Shown: piece after piece, positions 1 through 8,191 of the stretch
How positions within the stretch are numbered: the first letter of the stretch is position 1
How the letters are laid out: each line of letters opens with the position of its first letter
Source: an uncultured Microbacterium sp.
GTDB taxonomy: Bacteria > Actinomycetota > Actinomycetes > Actinomycetales > Microbacteriaceae
Reading direction: 5' to 3'
NCBI GenBank assembly: GCA_947503655.1
Contig: CANNEP010000015.1
Span: forward strand, 1-48,302
Length of the DNA stretch: 48,302 bases
Program-made: the position numbers and the translations under genes
The notes under the pieces: model-generated
The model's input: only the letters and a program-made list of their open reading frames with translations
Databases searched by the model: none
What the model was told of the DNA's origin: nothing

Positions 1-38
1 GGCCGGCGCGAGCGTGCACTACTCGCGGTGTGGTAAAG

Positions 39-80
39 TGGGTGGTTGGTGTTTATTTTTCCAAAAATCACCACCCCCCA
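39..80. other. Imperfect dyad in the left intergenic region
   Basis: Positions 1-186 hold no gene I can support. Within them TGGGTGGT near 39-46 can pair with ACCACCC near 70-77 around an A/T-rich centre with T and A runs. It could be the end of a transcription unit entering from outside the window, but no gene end is visible to confirm it. Confidence 0.3.
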
Positions 81-102
81 CGACAATCGCCTCCTGCCGT
101 GT

Positions 103-120
103 CGTGGTTCCGGAACCACG
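103..120. repeat. 18-bp perfect palindrome with GGTTCCGGAACC core
   Basis: The 18 bases read identically on both strands. The core at 106-117 is two head-to-head copies of the heptamer that is over-represented across this window. A near-copy, GGTTCCGGGACC, lies about 30 bp downstream. The same 12-bp core recurs at 29571-29582. A dimeric protein site is one possible role; no neighbour confirms it. Confidence 0.6.
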
Positions 121-186
121 CGCACAGCCCCAGCAGGTGGTTCCGGGACCACGGGCACAAGCGACCGAGATCAGCCCGACAACGCA

Positions 187-213
187 AAAACCCCGCCGAA
201 GCGGGGTTTTGCA
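187..213 (-). terminator. Rho-independent terminator after tRNA-Ser(GCU)
   Basis: CCCCGC and GCGGGG form a six-pair stem with a four-base loop. On the minus strand a run of T follows, just beyond the tRNA 3' end. Confidence 0.85.
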
Positions 214-215
214 TT

Positions 216-307
216 TGGCGGAGACGGAGGGATTTGAACCCTCGGTCCCCTTGCGAGGACTCCACCTTAGCAGGGTGGTGCACTAGGCCTGACTATGCGA
301 CGTCTCC
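216..307 (-). tRNA. tRNA-Ser (anticodon GCU)
   Basis: The acceptor stem pairs GGAGACG with CGTCTCC, the anticodon loop is CTGCTAA (anticodon GCT), and there is the long variable arm of a class II tRNA. The discriminator is G and the 3' CCA appears to be encoded (216-218), unlike the other four tRNAs in the window. A 7-bp hairpin at 312-330 lies just upstream of the tRNA 5' end and may be a processing structure. Confidence 0.95.
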
Positions 308-402
308 GTGGCTTCACCGGTGAGGTGAAGGCACTCAGCAATACTAACGGGTTCCGGAGCGTGATTCGAACCAAAGCGGCCGAAAGCGCGATTCCTCGAC
401 AA

Positions 403-427
403 AATTGCGCGCAAATTCTGCGCAATT
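403..427 (-). terminator. Probable terminator of the LCP gene
   Basis: AATTGCGC and GCGCAATT form a perfect eight-pair stem with a nine-base loop. On the minus strand it is followed by a short T run, a few bases past the LCP stop codon. Confidence 0.65.
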
Positions 428-433
428 CCGCGA

Positions 434-1750
434 TTATTCGTTGCTGACGGTTCCGTCAGAGCAGACATTTTGCGAAGCGTTGGTGCCCGTGACCGACGGC
501 GGCAGTGCGCCGGGCACCTCAGTGCCCGGGTCTGTCGGCTCCGGCGTCGGCTCGATGATCTCGGTCGGCATTGGCTCGCCGGTTTCGTCGTCGAGGCCAT
601 CGCCGTCGCCGTCGTACATCTTCTCGGCTTCGAGCGCCGCGATATCTTCTTCGGTCAGCGAGCCACCGGTTCCGCCGGTCACCGTCAACGACTGGCCCGA
701 GGCGATAGCCGCCCACAGCGCGTCAGCGTCTTCGTAGATCGGAATCACGCGGTTCGGGTCGGCGGGGTCATCCTGCACCGGGTACTGCACAAACACGAAG
801 TCTTGGAACGGCACGTCCTTGACGGCCATCGCGATCTGCATCAGCTTGTACGGGTCTGCCATGCTCGTCGACGGGTCGATCGATTCGACAGCAACCTTCG
901 CGAGGCGCAGCAGCGTGCCGGGGTTCGACAGCACCTGCTCGCTCATCAGCTTCTTGACGAGGTTCGACATGTACTGCTGCTGGTTGGAGATACGACCGAG
1001 GTCGGAACCATTGCCAACGCCGTGGCGGGTGCGCAAGAACTGCAGGGCTTCAAGACCCGAGATCGTGCGGGGGCCGGCCTTCCAGTCGATGCCGGTGTGG
1101 CGGTCATACATATCCGCACCGATGCAGACATCGACGCCACCGATGGCGTTCGTCATCTCGATGACGCCACCCCAGTTGATCGACGCCGCGAACTGAATCG
1201 GCTGGCCGGTCAGCTCGCGAACCGTCGCCACGGTGCATGCGAGGCCACCGAGGCCAAAGGCCGAGTTGATCATGGCCTTTGACTGTTCCCAGGTGGGGTT
1301 GCCGTTGGCATCGGTGCACTCGGGGATCGGAACCACGAGGTCACGCGGGAAGGAGATGACCGTCACTTTGCGCGGTGCGGCCGAGATGTTCAGCAGCATC
1401 AGCACGTCGCTGCGAACGCCGTCTTCGGCATCAGAGCACCGTTCTTGGAAGAGTTCGGCGTACTCCGGCTCACACACGTCGGTACCGGCCATGAGAATCT
1501 GGACGGGGCCGTCGTAGGCAGCGATGTCGGGCGGCGGCGCCTCACCACCGATGTCCACCATGTCGGCGCTCAGCGACGACGTCAGGTCGGTTGCAATGAA
1601 CGCAGCGACACCAACACCGGCAACGAGCACCGTGGCAACCGCGACGCTCAGAAAGCGAACGATCGCTCCCCAGGCGCTCGGGGATTTCATCGAGCCATGA
1701 CGAGCAAGGGTGCGGCGGCGGTCGCGCTCCGACCGGGTCGTTTCACTCAC
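434..1750 (-). CDS. LytR-CpsA-Psr (LCP) family cell-wall glycopolymer ligase
   Basis: The product is 438 aa from a GTG start with a GTAGGAG ribosome site ten bases upstream. A short cytoplasmic N-terminus is followed by one membrane helix at about residues 30-53 and an extracellular LCP domain at about 83-285. Family Arg/Asp residues are visible in VRSDVLML (R113, D115) and SFPRDL (R136, D137), with a later FLRTRHG segment. LCP enzymes transfer lipid-linked wall polymers to peptidoglycan; the substrate here is unknown. The C-terminal tail is unusual: an EF-hand-like run DGDGDGLDD at 380-388, a Pro/Glu/Thr-rich linker, and a lone cysteine near the end. The gene sits between two tRNA-Ser genes and looks monocistronic. 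Confidence 0.9.
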   Translation of the reverse strand: MSETTRSERDRRRTLARHGSMKSPSAWGAIVRFLSVAVATVLVAGVGVAAFIATDLTSSLSADMVDIGGEAPPPDIAAYDGPVQILMAGTDVCEPEYAELFQERCSDAEDGVRSDVLMLLNISAAPRKVTVISFPRDLVVPIPECTDANGNPTWEQSKAMINSAFGLGGLACTVATVRELTGQPIQFAASINWGGVIEMTNAIGGVDVCIGADMYDRHTGIDWKAGPRTISGLEALQFLRTRHGVGNGSDLGRISNQQQYMSNLVKKLMSEQVLSNPGTLLRLAKVAVESIDPSTSMADPYKLMQIAMAVKDVPFQDFVFVQYPVQDDPADPNRVIPIYEDADALWAAIASGQSLTVTGGTGGSLTEEDIAALEAEKMYDGDGDGLDDETGEPMPTEIIEPTPEPTDPGTEVPGALPPSVTGTNASQNVCSDGTVSNE

Positions 1751-1794
1751 TCGATTGTGCTCCTACGCTTTTCAGACTTGCCGCGCAGTATGTG

Positions 1795-1879
1795 CGGAAG
1801 GTGTGGGATTCGAACCCACGAGACATTGCTGCCCACTGGTTTTCAAGACCAGCTCCATCGGCCACTCGGACAACCTTCC
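1795..1879 (-). tRNA. tRNA-Ser (anticodon UGA)
   Basis: The acceptor stem pairs GGAAGGT with ACCTTCC, the anticodon loop is CTTGAAA (anticodon TGA), the variable arm is long and the discriminator is G. CCA is not encoded. A perfect 8-bp hairpin with a CGCA loop occupies 1880-1899, abutting the 5' end. A TAGACT -10 box lies at 1908-1913 on the minus strand, giving a leader of about 20 bases that contains the hairpin. Confidence 0.95.
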
Positions 1880-1913
1880 CGAACGAGCGCACTCGTTCGC
1901 GTGAATGAGTCTA
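1880..1913 (-). promoter_or_regulatory. tRNA-Ser(UGA) leader hairpin and -10 box
   Basis: CGAACGAG and CTCGTTCG (1880-1899) form a perfect stem directly next to the mature tRNA end. TAGACT at 1908-1913 (minus strand) fits an actinobacterial -10 element. The hairpin may guide 5' processing. I could not place a well-spaced -35. Confidence 0.45.
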
Positions 1914-2030
1914 GCCGACTCTCCATTGTGCAAAATGCGCCTGAGCGGCTCCTGATGAATTTATGGCGGCGGGCTGAGTGCCGCGCGCTACCCAATGCGG
2001 CCGCAACCGCCCTGATACGCCAGCAAATTT

Positions 2031-2612
2031 CTACAGCGGCGTCGTGGTTCCGCCAATGTGTCCGTGCCCCGGCTGATCGTTGCGGAATCCCGGCACGCCA
2101 CGCGCACTTGCCACCTCCGGTGCCATCGTGAGACCAAGCTCCGCCACCGGGGCCGTCTTGGCGCGCAGCGCCACATCGCGCTGGATGATCTGCCGCACCT
2201 CCAGAACATCGATGGCCGCCGAAATATCGTTGCGAATCGCCTGTTTCGTCGCGAGCGGCAGGGTGCGCACTTGCTCCTCCAGGTAGCCCACAAAGGTCTG
2301 CGGTGCACGCTTGGTCGGCGCACCGAAGAGACCTGCGATCATGAGCCCAAGTGGCAGAATCGCCATGGCCGCGAACGGAATCACCGCCCACACGACGTCT
2401 TCAGTCCACCGGCCATCGTCGACACGCGACTAAATCAGCCACGCGGCGACGCCCGACGGAACCGACACGAAAACTGCCAACGCGAGCATGCCGACGATGT
2501 GCGCCAGCCGACCCCTGAAGCGGTCGATGAGCTCGATCATCGACACCAACGCACAGCCGACGGTGACCGCGATGGCGAACGGAACCAGCTGCGGGCAGTC
2601 ATGCGCACGACG
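2031..2612 (-). pseudogene. Membrane protein reading frame broken by an in-frame TAG
   Basis: One minus-strand frame is open from 2612 to 2433, hits TAG at 2432-2430, and continues open in the same frame to the stop at 2031. The upstream part encodes two hydrophobic helices and ends in VAAWLI. The downstream part encodes another hydrophobic helix (FAAMAILPLGLMIAGLFG) and a charged amphipathic region. No good ATG precedes the first part, because another TAG sits at 2615-2613. This looks like a decaying gene for a small membrane protein. Alternatives are that only the downstream half (from 2393, about 120 aa) is a live gene, or a sequencing error at the TAG. I do not recognise the family. Confidence 0.45.
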
Positions 2613-2662
2613 CTATCGCATCGCCGCCCGTGGCGGCACGCGGCTTCCCCAGGCGTAGCCGG

Positions 2663-3484
2663 TCAGCGCGCGGGCTGCAGGCCCCGCAATACTTCGGTCA
2701 CGCCGCCTTCTTGCACGCGGCGGGTGATGTAGCTCGCGGCGTCCTTCACTTCTTCCGGAGCCTGACCCATCGCCACGGCGGTTCCGCCGTTCTCCTGCGC
2801 CCATGCGAACATGCCGAGATCGTTGCGGCCGTCACCGATCACGACGGTGTTGGCGCGATCGTGGCCGAGCCATGCGCACACCAGGTCGAGCCCGGAGCCC
2901 TTATCGACGCCCTGCGGGGCGATGTCGAGCCACGCTGTCCAGCCGACGGCGTACGACACCTGGTTGAGGCCAATCGTCGAGACGAGTTCAGCGAAATCCT
3001 TTTCGTCGTGCTCGGGCGACACCACAACAATGCGCGACACCGGCTGAGCCTTGAGCTCTTCAAACGTCACCTGGTGGGCGAGGTTGAGGCTCCAGTCGTG
3101 CATTTCGTCGGTGTACAGGCGCGTGCCGTCGCCGTGCTCGACCATGTAGTGCGCGTCAGGCAAGTGTTGCTCGAGAATGTCGAGCGCCGGCGACGGATCA
3201 AACAGTTCGGTGTGAAAGCGCTCATACTCGCCGTCATCGCCGCGCTTGTAGATCGCGGCACCGTTCGCACACACGGCGTACTCGGGCGCAATGCCGAGCA
3301 TCGTCATGATGCGACCGGTGGCGGCCCAGCTACGGCCCGTCGCGAGCATGACCTCGTGGCCATCCCTCACCGCTTCGGCCACAGCATCAAGCACGCCGGG
3401 GCTCGGCGACTCATCTTCCAGCACCACGGTGCCGTCAACGTCGAGCGCGATCAGCAAGCGCTGACCCGAGGCGTTGTCGGTCAC
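2663..3484 (-). CDS. HAD-superfamily (Cof/IIB-type) phosphatase
   Basis: The product is 273 aa. The N-terminal LDVDGT (nucleophile D15, general acid/base D17) is HAD motif I, and [10 protein letters not shown] near the C-terminus is motif IV. The large middle insert matches the C2 cap of Cof-like sugar-phosphate or nucleotide phosphatases. Substrate cannot be inferred. The ATG overlaps the serS stop codon (ATGA), so it should be co-transcribed with and coupled to serS, an arrangement common in related actinobacteria. Confidence 0.9.
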   Translation of the reverse strand: MTDNASGQRLLIALDVDGTVVLEDESPSPGVLDAVAEAVRDGHEVMLATGRSWAATGRIMTMLGIAPEYAVCANGAAIYKRGDDGEYERFHTELFDPSPALDILEQHLPDAHYMVEHGDGTRLYTDEMHDWSLNLAHQVTFEELKAQPVSRIVVVSPEHDEKDFAELVSTIGLNQVSYAVGWTAWLDIAPQGVDKGSGLDLVCAWLGHDRANTVVIGDGRNDLGMFAWAQENGGTAVAMGQAPEEVKDAASYITRRVQEGGVTEVLRGLQPAR

Positions 3485-4746
3485 GAAAGCGGCTCCAGCT
3501 TTTCCAGGCCACCGAGGTACGGACGAAGGACTTCCGGAACCAGTACCGAGCCGTCTGCCTGCTGGTGCGTCTCGAGAAGCGCAACAATCCAGCGGGTCGT
3601 TGCCAAGGTTCCGTTCAGCGTTGCCACCGGCGTCGTCTTGCCGCCGTCGGGGCGGTAGCGAATGTCGAGGCGGCGCGACTGGTAGGTCGTGCAGTTCGAG
3701 GTCGACGTGAGCTCACGGAATGCGTCTTGCGTCGGCACCCACGCTTCGATGTCGTACTTGCGGGCGGCAGACGAGCCGAGGTCGCCAGCGGCAACGTCGA
3801 TCACGCGGTAGGCGAGGCCGAGCGACTGCAGCATTTCTTCCTGCCACTGCACGAGGCGCAAGTGCTCAGCTTCGGCTTCTTCCGGCGTCGTGTAGACGAA
3901 CATCTCGAGCTTGTTGAACTGGTGCACGCGGATGATGCCGCGGGTGTCTTTACCGTGCGAACCGGCCTCACGGCGGTAGCAGGTTGACCAGCCGGCGTAG
4001 CGCATGGGGCCGCCCGACAGGTCAAGAATTTCGTCTTTGTGGTAGCCCGCGAGCGCGACCTCGCTCGTCCCGACAAGGTAGAGGTCGTCGTCTTCGAGGT
4101 GGTAGATCTCGTCGGCGTGCTCGCCGAGGAATCCGGTGCCCTGCATGATGTCGGGGCGTACCAGCGTGGGCGTGATGAGCGGCACGAAGCCGTACTTGAG
4201 TGCCGTGTTGAGCGCGTGGGTCATCAGCGCGATCTCTAGGCGCGCGCCGACGCCCTTCAGGAAGTAGAAGCGAGCGCCCGAAACCTTGGCACCGCGTTCC
4301 ATGTCGATCGCGCCGAGCATTTCGCCGAGCTCAAGGTGGTCACGTGCTTCAAAGTCGAACGTCGGAACCTCGCCGACGTGACGGAGAACCACGAAGTCTT
4401 TCTCGCCACCGGCAGGAACACCGTCGATGACGATGTTCTCAATGCGACGGAAGGCCTTGTCGGCGACCTCTTCGGCGGCACCGGCAGCAGCCTGTGCCTC
4501 CTTCACGCCCTCGGCGAGGCCCTTTGCCTGTGCGACGAGCTCGGCCTTCTCCTCCTTGGGAGCAGAAGCAACCTTCTTGCCGAACGCGTTCTGCTCGGCA
4601 CGCAGCTCTTCGTAGCGACTGATGGCAGCGCGACGAGACTTGTCAGCCTCGATGGCGTCGTCGACCGTGTCGGCCGAGTGGCCGCGAGCGATCTGCGACT
4701 GGCGAATGACATCAGGGTTATCACGAAGGAGTGCGGGATCAATCAC
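3481..4746 (-). CDS. serS: Seryl-tRNA synthetase
   Basis: A class II synthetase of 421 aa, normal for SerRS, charging tRNA-Ser in the cytoplasm. The N-terminal 110 residues form the tRNA-binding coiled-coil arm. Motif 2 lies around [16 protein letters not shown], the [11 protein letters not shown] segment follows, and the C-terminal [20 protein letters not shown] is highly characteristic. The start is GTG at 4746. It sits only six bases after a TAGACT -10 element, so the transcript is probably leaderless. Two of its substrate tRNAs lie within the first 2 kb of the window. Confidence 0.97.
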   Translation of the reverse strand: MIDPALLRDNPDVIRQSQIARGHSADTVDDAIEADKSRRAAISRYEELRAEQNAFGKKVASAPKEEKAELVAQAKGLAEGVKEAQAAAGAAEEVADKAFRRIENIVIDGVPAGGEKDFVVLRHVGEVPTFDFEARDHLELGEMLGAIDMERGAKVSGARFYFLKGVGARLEIALMTHALNTALKYGFVPLITPTLVRPDIMQGTGFLGEHADEIYHLEDDDLYLVGTSEVALAGYHKDEILDLSGGPMRYAGWSTCYRREAGSHGKDTRGIIRVHQFNKLEMFVYTTPEEAEAEHLRLVQWQEEMLQSLGLAYRVIDVAAGDLGSSAARKYDIEAWVPTQDAFRELTSTSNCTTYQSRRLDIRYRPDGGKTTPVATLNGTLATTRWIVALLETHQQADGSVLVPEVLRPYLGGLEKLEPLS

Positions 4747-4752
4747 ACAAGA

Positions 4753-4782
4753 AGTCTATCCGCCCGCCGCTACCCGTATGCT
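4753..4782. promoter_or_regulatory. Back-to-back leaderless promoters between serS and the lipid kinase
   Basis: The gap between the two start codons is 42 bp. On the minus strand TAGACT (4758-4753) is followed by six bases and the serS GTG. On the plus strand TATGCT (4777-4782) is followed by six bases and the kinase ATG. Neither gene has a Shine-Dalgarno sequence in that space. The matching geometry implies transcription starting at or next to both start codons. Confidence 0.6.
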
Positions 4783-4788
4783 TGCCCC

Positions 4789-5790
4789 ATGTCAGACGCC
4801 CAGGCGCCCGGCTCGAAGCGGGCCGCCTTGATCTACAACCCGATCAAGGTTGATTTCTCTGTGCTCTCCGAAGAACTGCTCGAGCAGTCGGCGAAAGCCC
4901 GCTGGGCGACGCCGCTTTTCTTGGAGACCACGGTCGAAGATTTGGGCCAGCAGGTCACCGCTGAAGCCCTGGAGCTCGGGGCGACGCACATTCTGGTTGC
5001 TGGCGGCGACGGAACCGTGCGTGCCGTCATGGAGGCACTGGCCGACACCGATGTTCCGCTCACGATCATTCCCAGCGGCACCGGCAATCTCCTGGCTCGT
5101 AACCTGCACCTTCCCCTTAACCGTCCGCATGAGGCGATTGCCGCGACTTTCGGCGACACGGCGACACCGGTCGATGTTGGCTTTGCCGAGGTTGACCGCC
5201 CCGCCGGGCACACCGAGCGCCACGCGTTCGTCGTGATGGCGGGCATGGGGCTCGACGCCGCGATGATTCAAAACACGAGCGCCAAGATGAAGAAGCGGGT
5301 GGGCTGGATCGCCTACGTCAGTGGCGCAGCACGTTCGTTGAAAGACGCAAAGCCGTTTAAGGCGACATATCAACTGGCCGGTCACCGCGAGCACACCGGT
5401 CGGGTGCACAGCATTCTGTTCGCGAACTGCGGGCAGCTGCCCGGAGGCATTGCGCTCCTCCCCGACGCCTCAATCACCGATGGCCTGCTCGACGTCGCGG
5501 TGTTTAAGCCGACGGGTTTCTTCGGCTGGGTTTTCGTGTGGCGCGCGGTGTGGTGGGATCACTCGGTACTCAGCCGCTTCAGCGCCGGCCGCACGCTCGC
5601 TAAGCGCCGGGCAGGCAAATCATCACACGTGCACTTTTTGCAGGGACGGTGGCTTGAAGCTGCAACGACGGAACCACAACCGATTGAGCTGGACGGCGAT
5701 GAGTTTGGTGAGGCGCTGCGGTTGCGCTGCTCCGTGGAACCTGGGGCTGTCACCGTCATGATTCCTGCCGCGCATAAGAACGGCTCGTAG
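4789..5790 (+). CDS. Diacylglycerol kinase-family lipid kinase
   Basis: The product is 333 aa with the DAGK catalytic signature: the nucleotide-binding GGDGT at about 72-76 and PSGTGN at about 95-100, preceded by YNPIK near the N-terminus. The C-terminal half has the beta-sandwich expected of DgkB/YegS-type enzymes. Such enzymes phosphorylate diacylglycerol or a related lipid at the membrane face. I chose ATG 4789 because it lies six bases after a TATGCT -10 box and opens the family N-terminus. The frame stays open further upstream, but that would run into serS. A bidirectional hairpin follows the stop. Confidence 0.92.
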   Translation: MSDAQAPGSKRAALIYNPIKVDFSVLSEELLEQSAKARWATPLFLETTVEDLGQQVTAEALELGATHILVAGGDGTVRAVMEALADTDVPLTIIPSGTGNLLARNLHLPLNRPHEAIAATFGDTATPVDVGFAEVDRPAGHTERHAFVVMAGMGLDAAMIQNTSAKMKKRVGWIAYVSGAARSLKDAKPFKATYQLAGHREHTGRVHSILFANCGQLPGGIALLPDASITDGLLDVAVFKPTGFFGWVFVWRAVWWDHSVLSRFSAGRTLAKRRAGKSSHVHFLQGRWLEAATTEPQPIELDGDEFGEALRLRCSVEPGAVTVMIPAAHKNGS

Positions 5791-5808
5791 CGTCGCGCGA
5801 GAACGAAA

Positions 5809-5840
5809 AACCGCCGCTCCGATAACTCGGAGCGGCGGTT
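5809..5840. terminator. Bidirectional terminator between convergent genes
   Basis: CCGCCGCTCC and GGAGCGGCGG form a perfect ten-pair stem with an eight-base loop, flanked by A residues on the left and T on the right. It can serve both the lipid kinase and the lipoprotein gene. Confidence 0.85.
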
Positions 5841-5849
5841 CTTGCCGTT

Positions 5850-6575
5850 TCAGAAGGAGCCTGCCAAGACGTTGACCGACGTCTCGGTTCCAGCGTCGAC
5901 CACGGTGAGGGTCTTCACACCGGCGTCGGCGTGAATCGTCGTGACGCGCGGTGCCAGGTCTGACGTGCAGGGCTGGTTGGCATCGGGCGTCGCGAAGGTC
6001 ACGACGAGGTTCGAGGCATCGTCGCCGGGCTCGGCCGACTCAACGGAAGGAACGCACGTGGACGATCCGTACGTGACGAGGCCGATCGTGTTGGGGCCGA
6101 CATAGCCGGCAGCCGGCGCCATCTCCATCGGGTCGGCAGCAGGTGCCGGAGCCGCCTCCAGGTCAATCGTGGTCGTGTTGTCGTTATAGGCAACACCGAG
6201 GGTCACGGGCTTGGTTACGTCAATGCCTTCGGGAATGCCAACGCCGGTGATACGGGGCTGCAGGTCGCGGGTGCAGGGCGTCGAGGCGTCCGGGTCTTTC
6301 AGCGTGACCGAGAGCGTGTCGCCCTCGGCGAGCACGGCGTCAACAACCGGCACGCACGTGCTGCTGCCAATCGTGACAATGCCAATCATGGTTCCGGACG
6401 ATACCCAGCCAGCCGTGACATCGGCTGCGGGAGCCGTAGTCTCTTCGGGTGCTTCAGAAGGTGCCGTCGTTGCTTCGGGCGAGTTCGTCGGTGAGGTTGC
6501 TGCCGTGGTCGCGCACCCGCTGACGAGTGCGGCCAGGCCGAGAACAGACGCTGTGAGGATCAATCGAGTGCGCAT
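5850..6575 (-). CDS. Secreted lipoprotein with a tandemly duplicated domain
   Basis: The product is 241 aa. The signal peptide ends in the lipobox LVSGC, followed by a Thr/Pro/Glu-rich linker. Two homologous domains of about 80 residues follow. Each starts with a glycine-aromatic motif and an IG(I/L)VT-GSSTCVP block, and each ends with PC-T-DL-PR and a beta-rich stretch. Each domain has one cysteine in SSTCVP and one in PCT, so one disulfide per domain is plausible. I do not recognise a named family or function. I chose ATG 6575 because it opens directly into the signal peptide and follows TACCGT by six bases; the in-frame start 33 bases upstream would add Arg/Tyr-rich residues before it. Confidence 0.8.
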   Translation of the reverse strand: MRTRLILTASVLGLAALVSGCATTAATSPTNSPEATTAPSEAPEETTAPAADVTAGWVSSGTMIGIVTIGSSTCVPVVDAVLAEGDTLSVTLKDPDASTPCTRDLQPRITGVGIPEGIDVTKPVTLGVAYNDNTTTIDLEAAPAPAADPMEMAPAAGYVGPNTIGLVTYGSSTCVPSVESAEPGDDASNLVVTFATPDANQPCTSDLAPRVTTIHADAGVKTLTVVDAGTETSVNVLAGSF

Positions 6576-6660
6576 GTACTGACGGTATCGATAAAAGGGC
6601 CGTCGCACCCCATGCCGGGTGCCAGAAAAATCCGCATCGTTCAGCGGTTCTTTTGGGTAT

Positions 6661-6676
6661 TTCCGAGAGAATTCTC
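6661..6676 (-). terminator. Weak hairpin beyond cardiolipin synthase
   Basis: CCGAGA and TCTCGG form a six-pair stem with a GAAT loop, shortly past the cls stop on the minus strand. No clear T run follows, so this is only a possible terminator. Confidence 0.35.
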
Positions 6677-6690
6677 GGGGGTTGAGACGA

Positions 6691-8139
6691 TTACTGCAGA
6701 GCGGACGTAAGGCGTGCCAGGTTATCCAGAACCGTCGAACGGAGCGGTTGCTTCGCCCACTCTTCGGCAGTGAGTTGGCGACTCAGGCGGCGGTACTCGC
6801 TAGCGACCTCATCGAGCTCGCGAATGAACTCCTCACCGCGCACGAGCAACGAGATTTCGAGGTTCAGACCGAAAGAGCGCATGTCCATGTTGCTCGATCC
6901 GATCACCGCGACCTCGTCGTCGATCGTAAGGCCCTTGGTGTGCAGAATGTACGGCTTTTGGTACATCCAGATCGTGATACCCGCACGCAACAGCGCCTCG
7001 TAGTAGCTGCGCTGTGCGTGATAGACGAGAGCTTGATCGCCTTCTTCCGATACGAAGAGCTCAACATCGACACCGCGCGCGGTGGCGGATGTGATGGCAT
7101 CGAGCACCGCACCATCGGGTACGAAGTAGGGGCTAATAATGGTGATGCGCTTCTGAGCCGCGTGCAACAGCTCGACGAACATGCGCTTGTTGTTCTCGAA
7201 CTCGAAGCCAGGGCCGGACGGAACCACCTGGCAATCCAGGTCTCCCGTTGCACTGGGCGCGGCGACTTCTGTCGCGTCGTCGGGCACGGTGTCAGTCTCG
7301 GAGTACCAGTCGGAGAGGAATACCGCGAGCACGCTCGTGACAACAGGACCCTCGAGACGAACCATGAGGTCGACCCAGTGCAGGCCGCGCTTGATGTTCT
7401 TCGGCAGGTTGTAGGTCGAATCGGTGACGTTTTGTGAGCCGAGGTAGGCCACGAGTCCGTCGACTACAAGCAACTTGCGGTGGTTGCGCAGGTCCGGGCG
7501 TTGCGTGTTGCCCTTGAGCGGCTGCACCGGCAACATCAGGTGCCAGTCGGCGCCCATCGCGTCGAGGCGGCGGAGCGTCGCCTTGTAGAACGGCTTCCAG
7601 CGGTTGGCCCAGTGGTCAAGCAGCACGCGCACCGTCACGCCGCGAGCGCACGCTTCTTCCATCGCGCGGAAGAAGTTGTCTGTCGCCGCATCCGACTGGA
7701 AAATATAAAATTCAACATAGACAAACTTCTCGGCGCGACGAATTTCGTCGGCCATCGCATCCAGGCTCTCCTGGTAGTCGGAGATGAGGTGCGCTTCGTT
7801 GTCACCGACCAGCGGTAGAGCGCCCAGTGTCGAGTTCATGCGCACAACCGAGGGGAACCACGGCGGCGGGTTGGGGCGAAGCGTGCCCTGGTCGATTTGA
7901 GCCGCGGCCTCGCGGGCATACTCGTTAATGCGCTCCTGTTTGCGGCGGCGGGCACGCGGTAGCCGAGGGTTGCCAATCAGCAGGTACAGAAAGACGCCGA
8001 TAAACGGAATGAAGTAGATGGCAAGGAGCCATGCCATCGCGGCGGTCGGCCTGCGGTTGCGCGGAACCACGATGATGGCCGTAATACGAATGGCCAGGTC
8101 GATGATGAAGAGGACAACGACCCACCACGAGATGTCCAT
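6691..8139 (-). CDS. cls: Cardiolipin synthase (phospholipase D family)
   Basis: The product is 482 aa, the usual length. Two N-terminal membrane helices (about 4-24 and 34-55) anchor it. Two HKD catalytic motifs follow: H220/K222/D227 in NHRKLLVVDG and H400/K402/D407 in LHTKGLTIDD, with GSQN and GSSNMDMRSF after them. Bacterial Cls enzymes make cardiolipin by phosphatidyl transfer at the membrane. The ATG has a GGAAGG site upstream. The 58-aa membrane peptide gene lies immediately upstream on the same strand and may share its transcript. Confidence 0.93.
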   Translation of the reverse strand: MDISWWVVVLFIIDLAIRITAIIVVPRNRRPTAAMAWLLAIYFIPFIGVFLYLLIGNPRLPRARRRKQERINEYAREAAAQIDQGTLRPNPPPWFPSVVRMNSTLGALPLVGDNEAHLISDYQESLDAMADEIRRAEKFVYVEFYIFQSDAATDNFFRAMEEACARGVTVRVLLDHWANRWKPFYKATLRRLDAMGADWHLMLPVQPLKGNTQRPDLRNHRKLLVVDGLVAYLGSQNVTDSTYNLPKNIKRGLHWVDLMVRLEGPVVTSVLAVFLSDWYSETDTVPDDATEVAAPSATGDLDCQVVPSGPGFEFENNKRMFVELLHAAQKRITIISPYFVPDGAVLDAITSATARGVDVELFVSEEGDQALVYHAQRSYYEALLRAGITIWMYQKPYILHTKGLTIDDEVAVIGSSNMDMRSFGLNLEISLLVRGEEFIRELDEVASEYRRLSRQLTAEEWAKQPLRSTVLDNLARLTSALQ

Positions 8140-8191
8140 ACGCCGCCTTCCACTTACGCCTAAGCGTAGTGGTCAGAAGGGTAAACCCTGG

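Noticed and set aside
14..286. Plus-strand frames over the left intergenic region and tRNA-Ser
   Set aside because: They cross a tRNA and a terminator and have no start context.
4336..4788. Upstream extension of the diacylglycerol kinase frame
   Set aside because: It runs through serS on the other strand; the -10 box and family N-terminus place the start at 4789.
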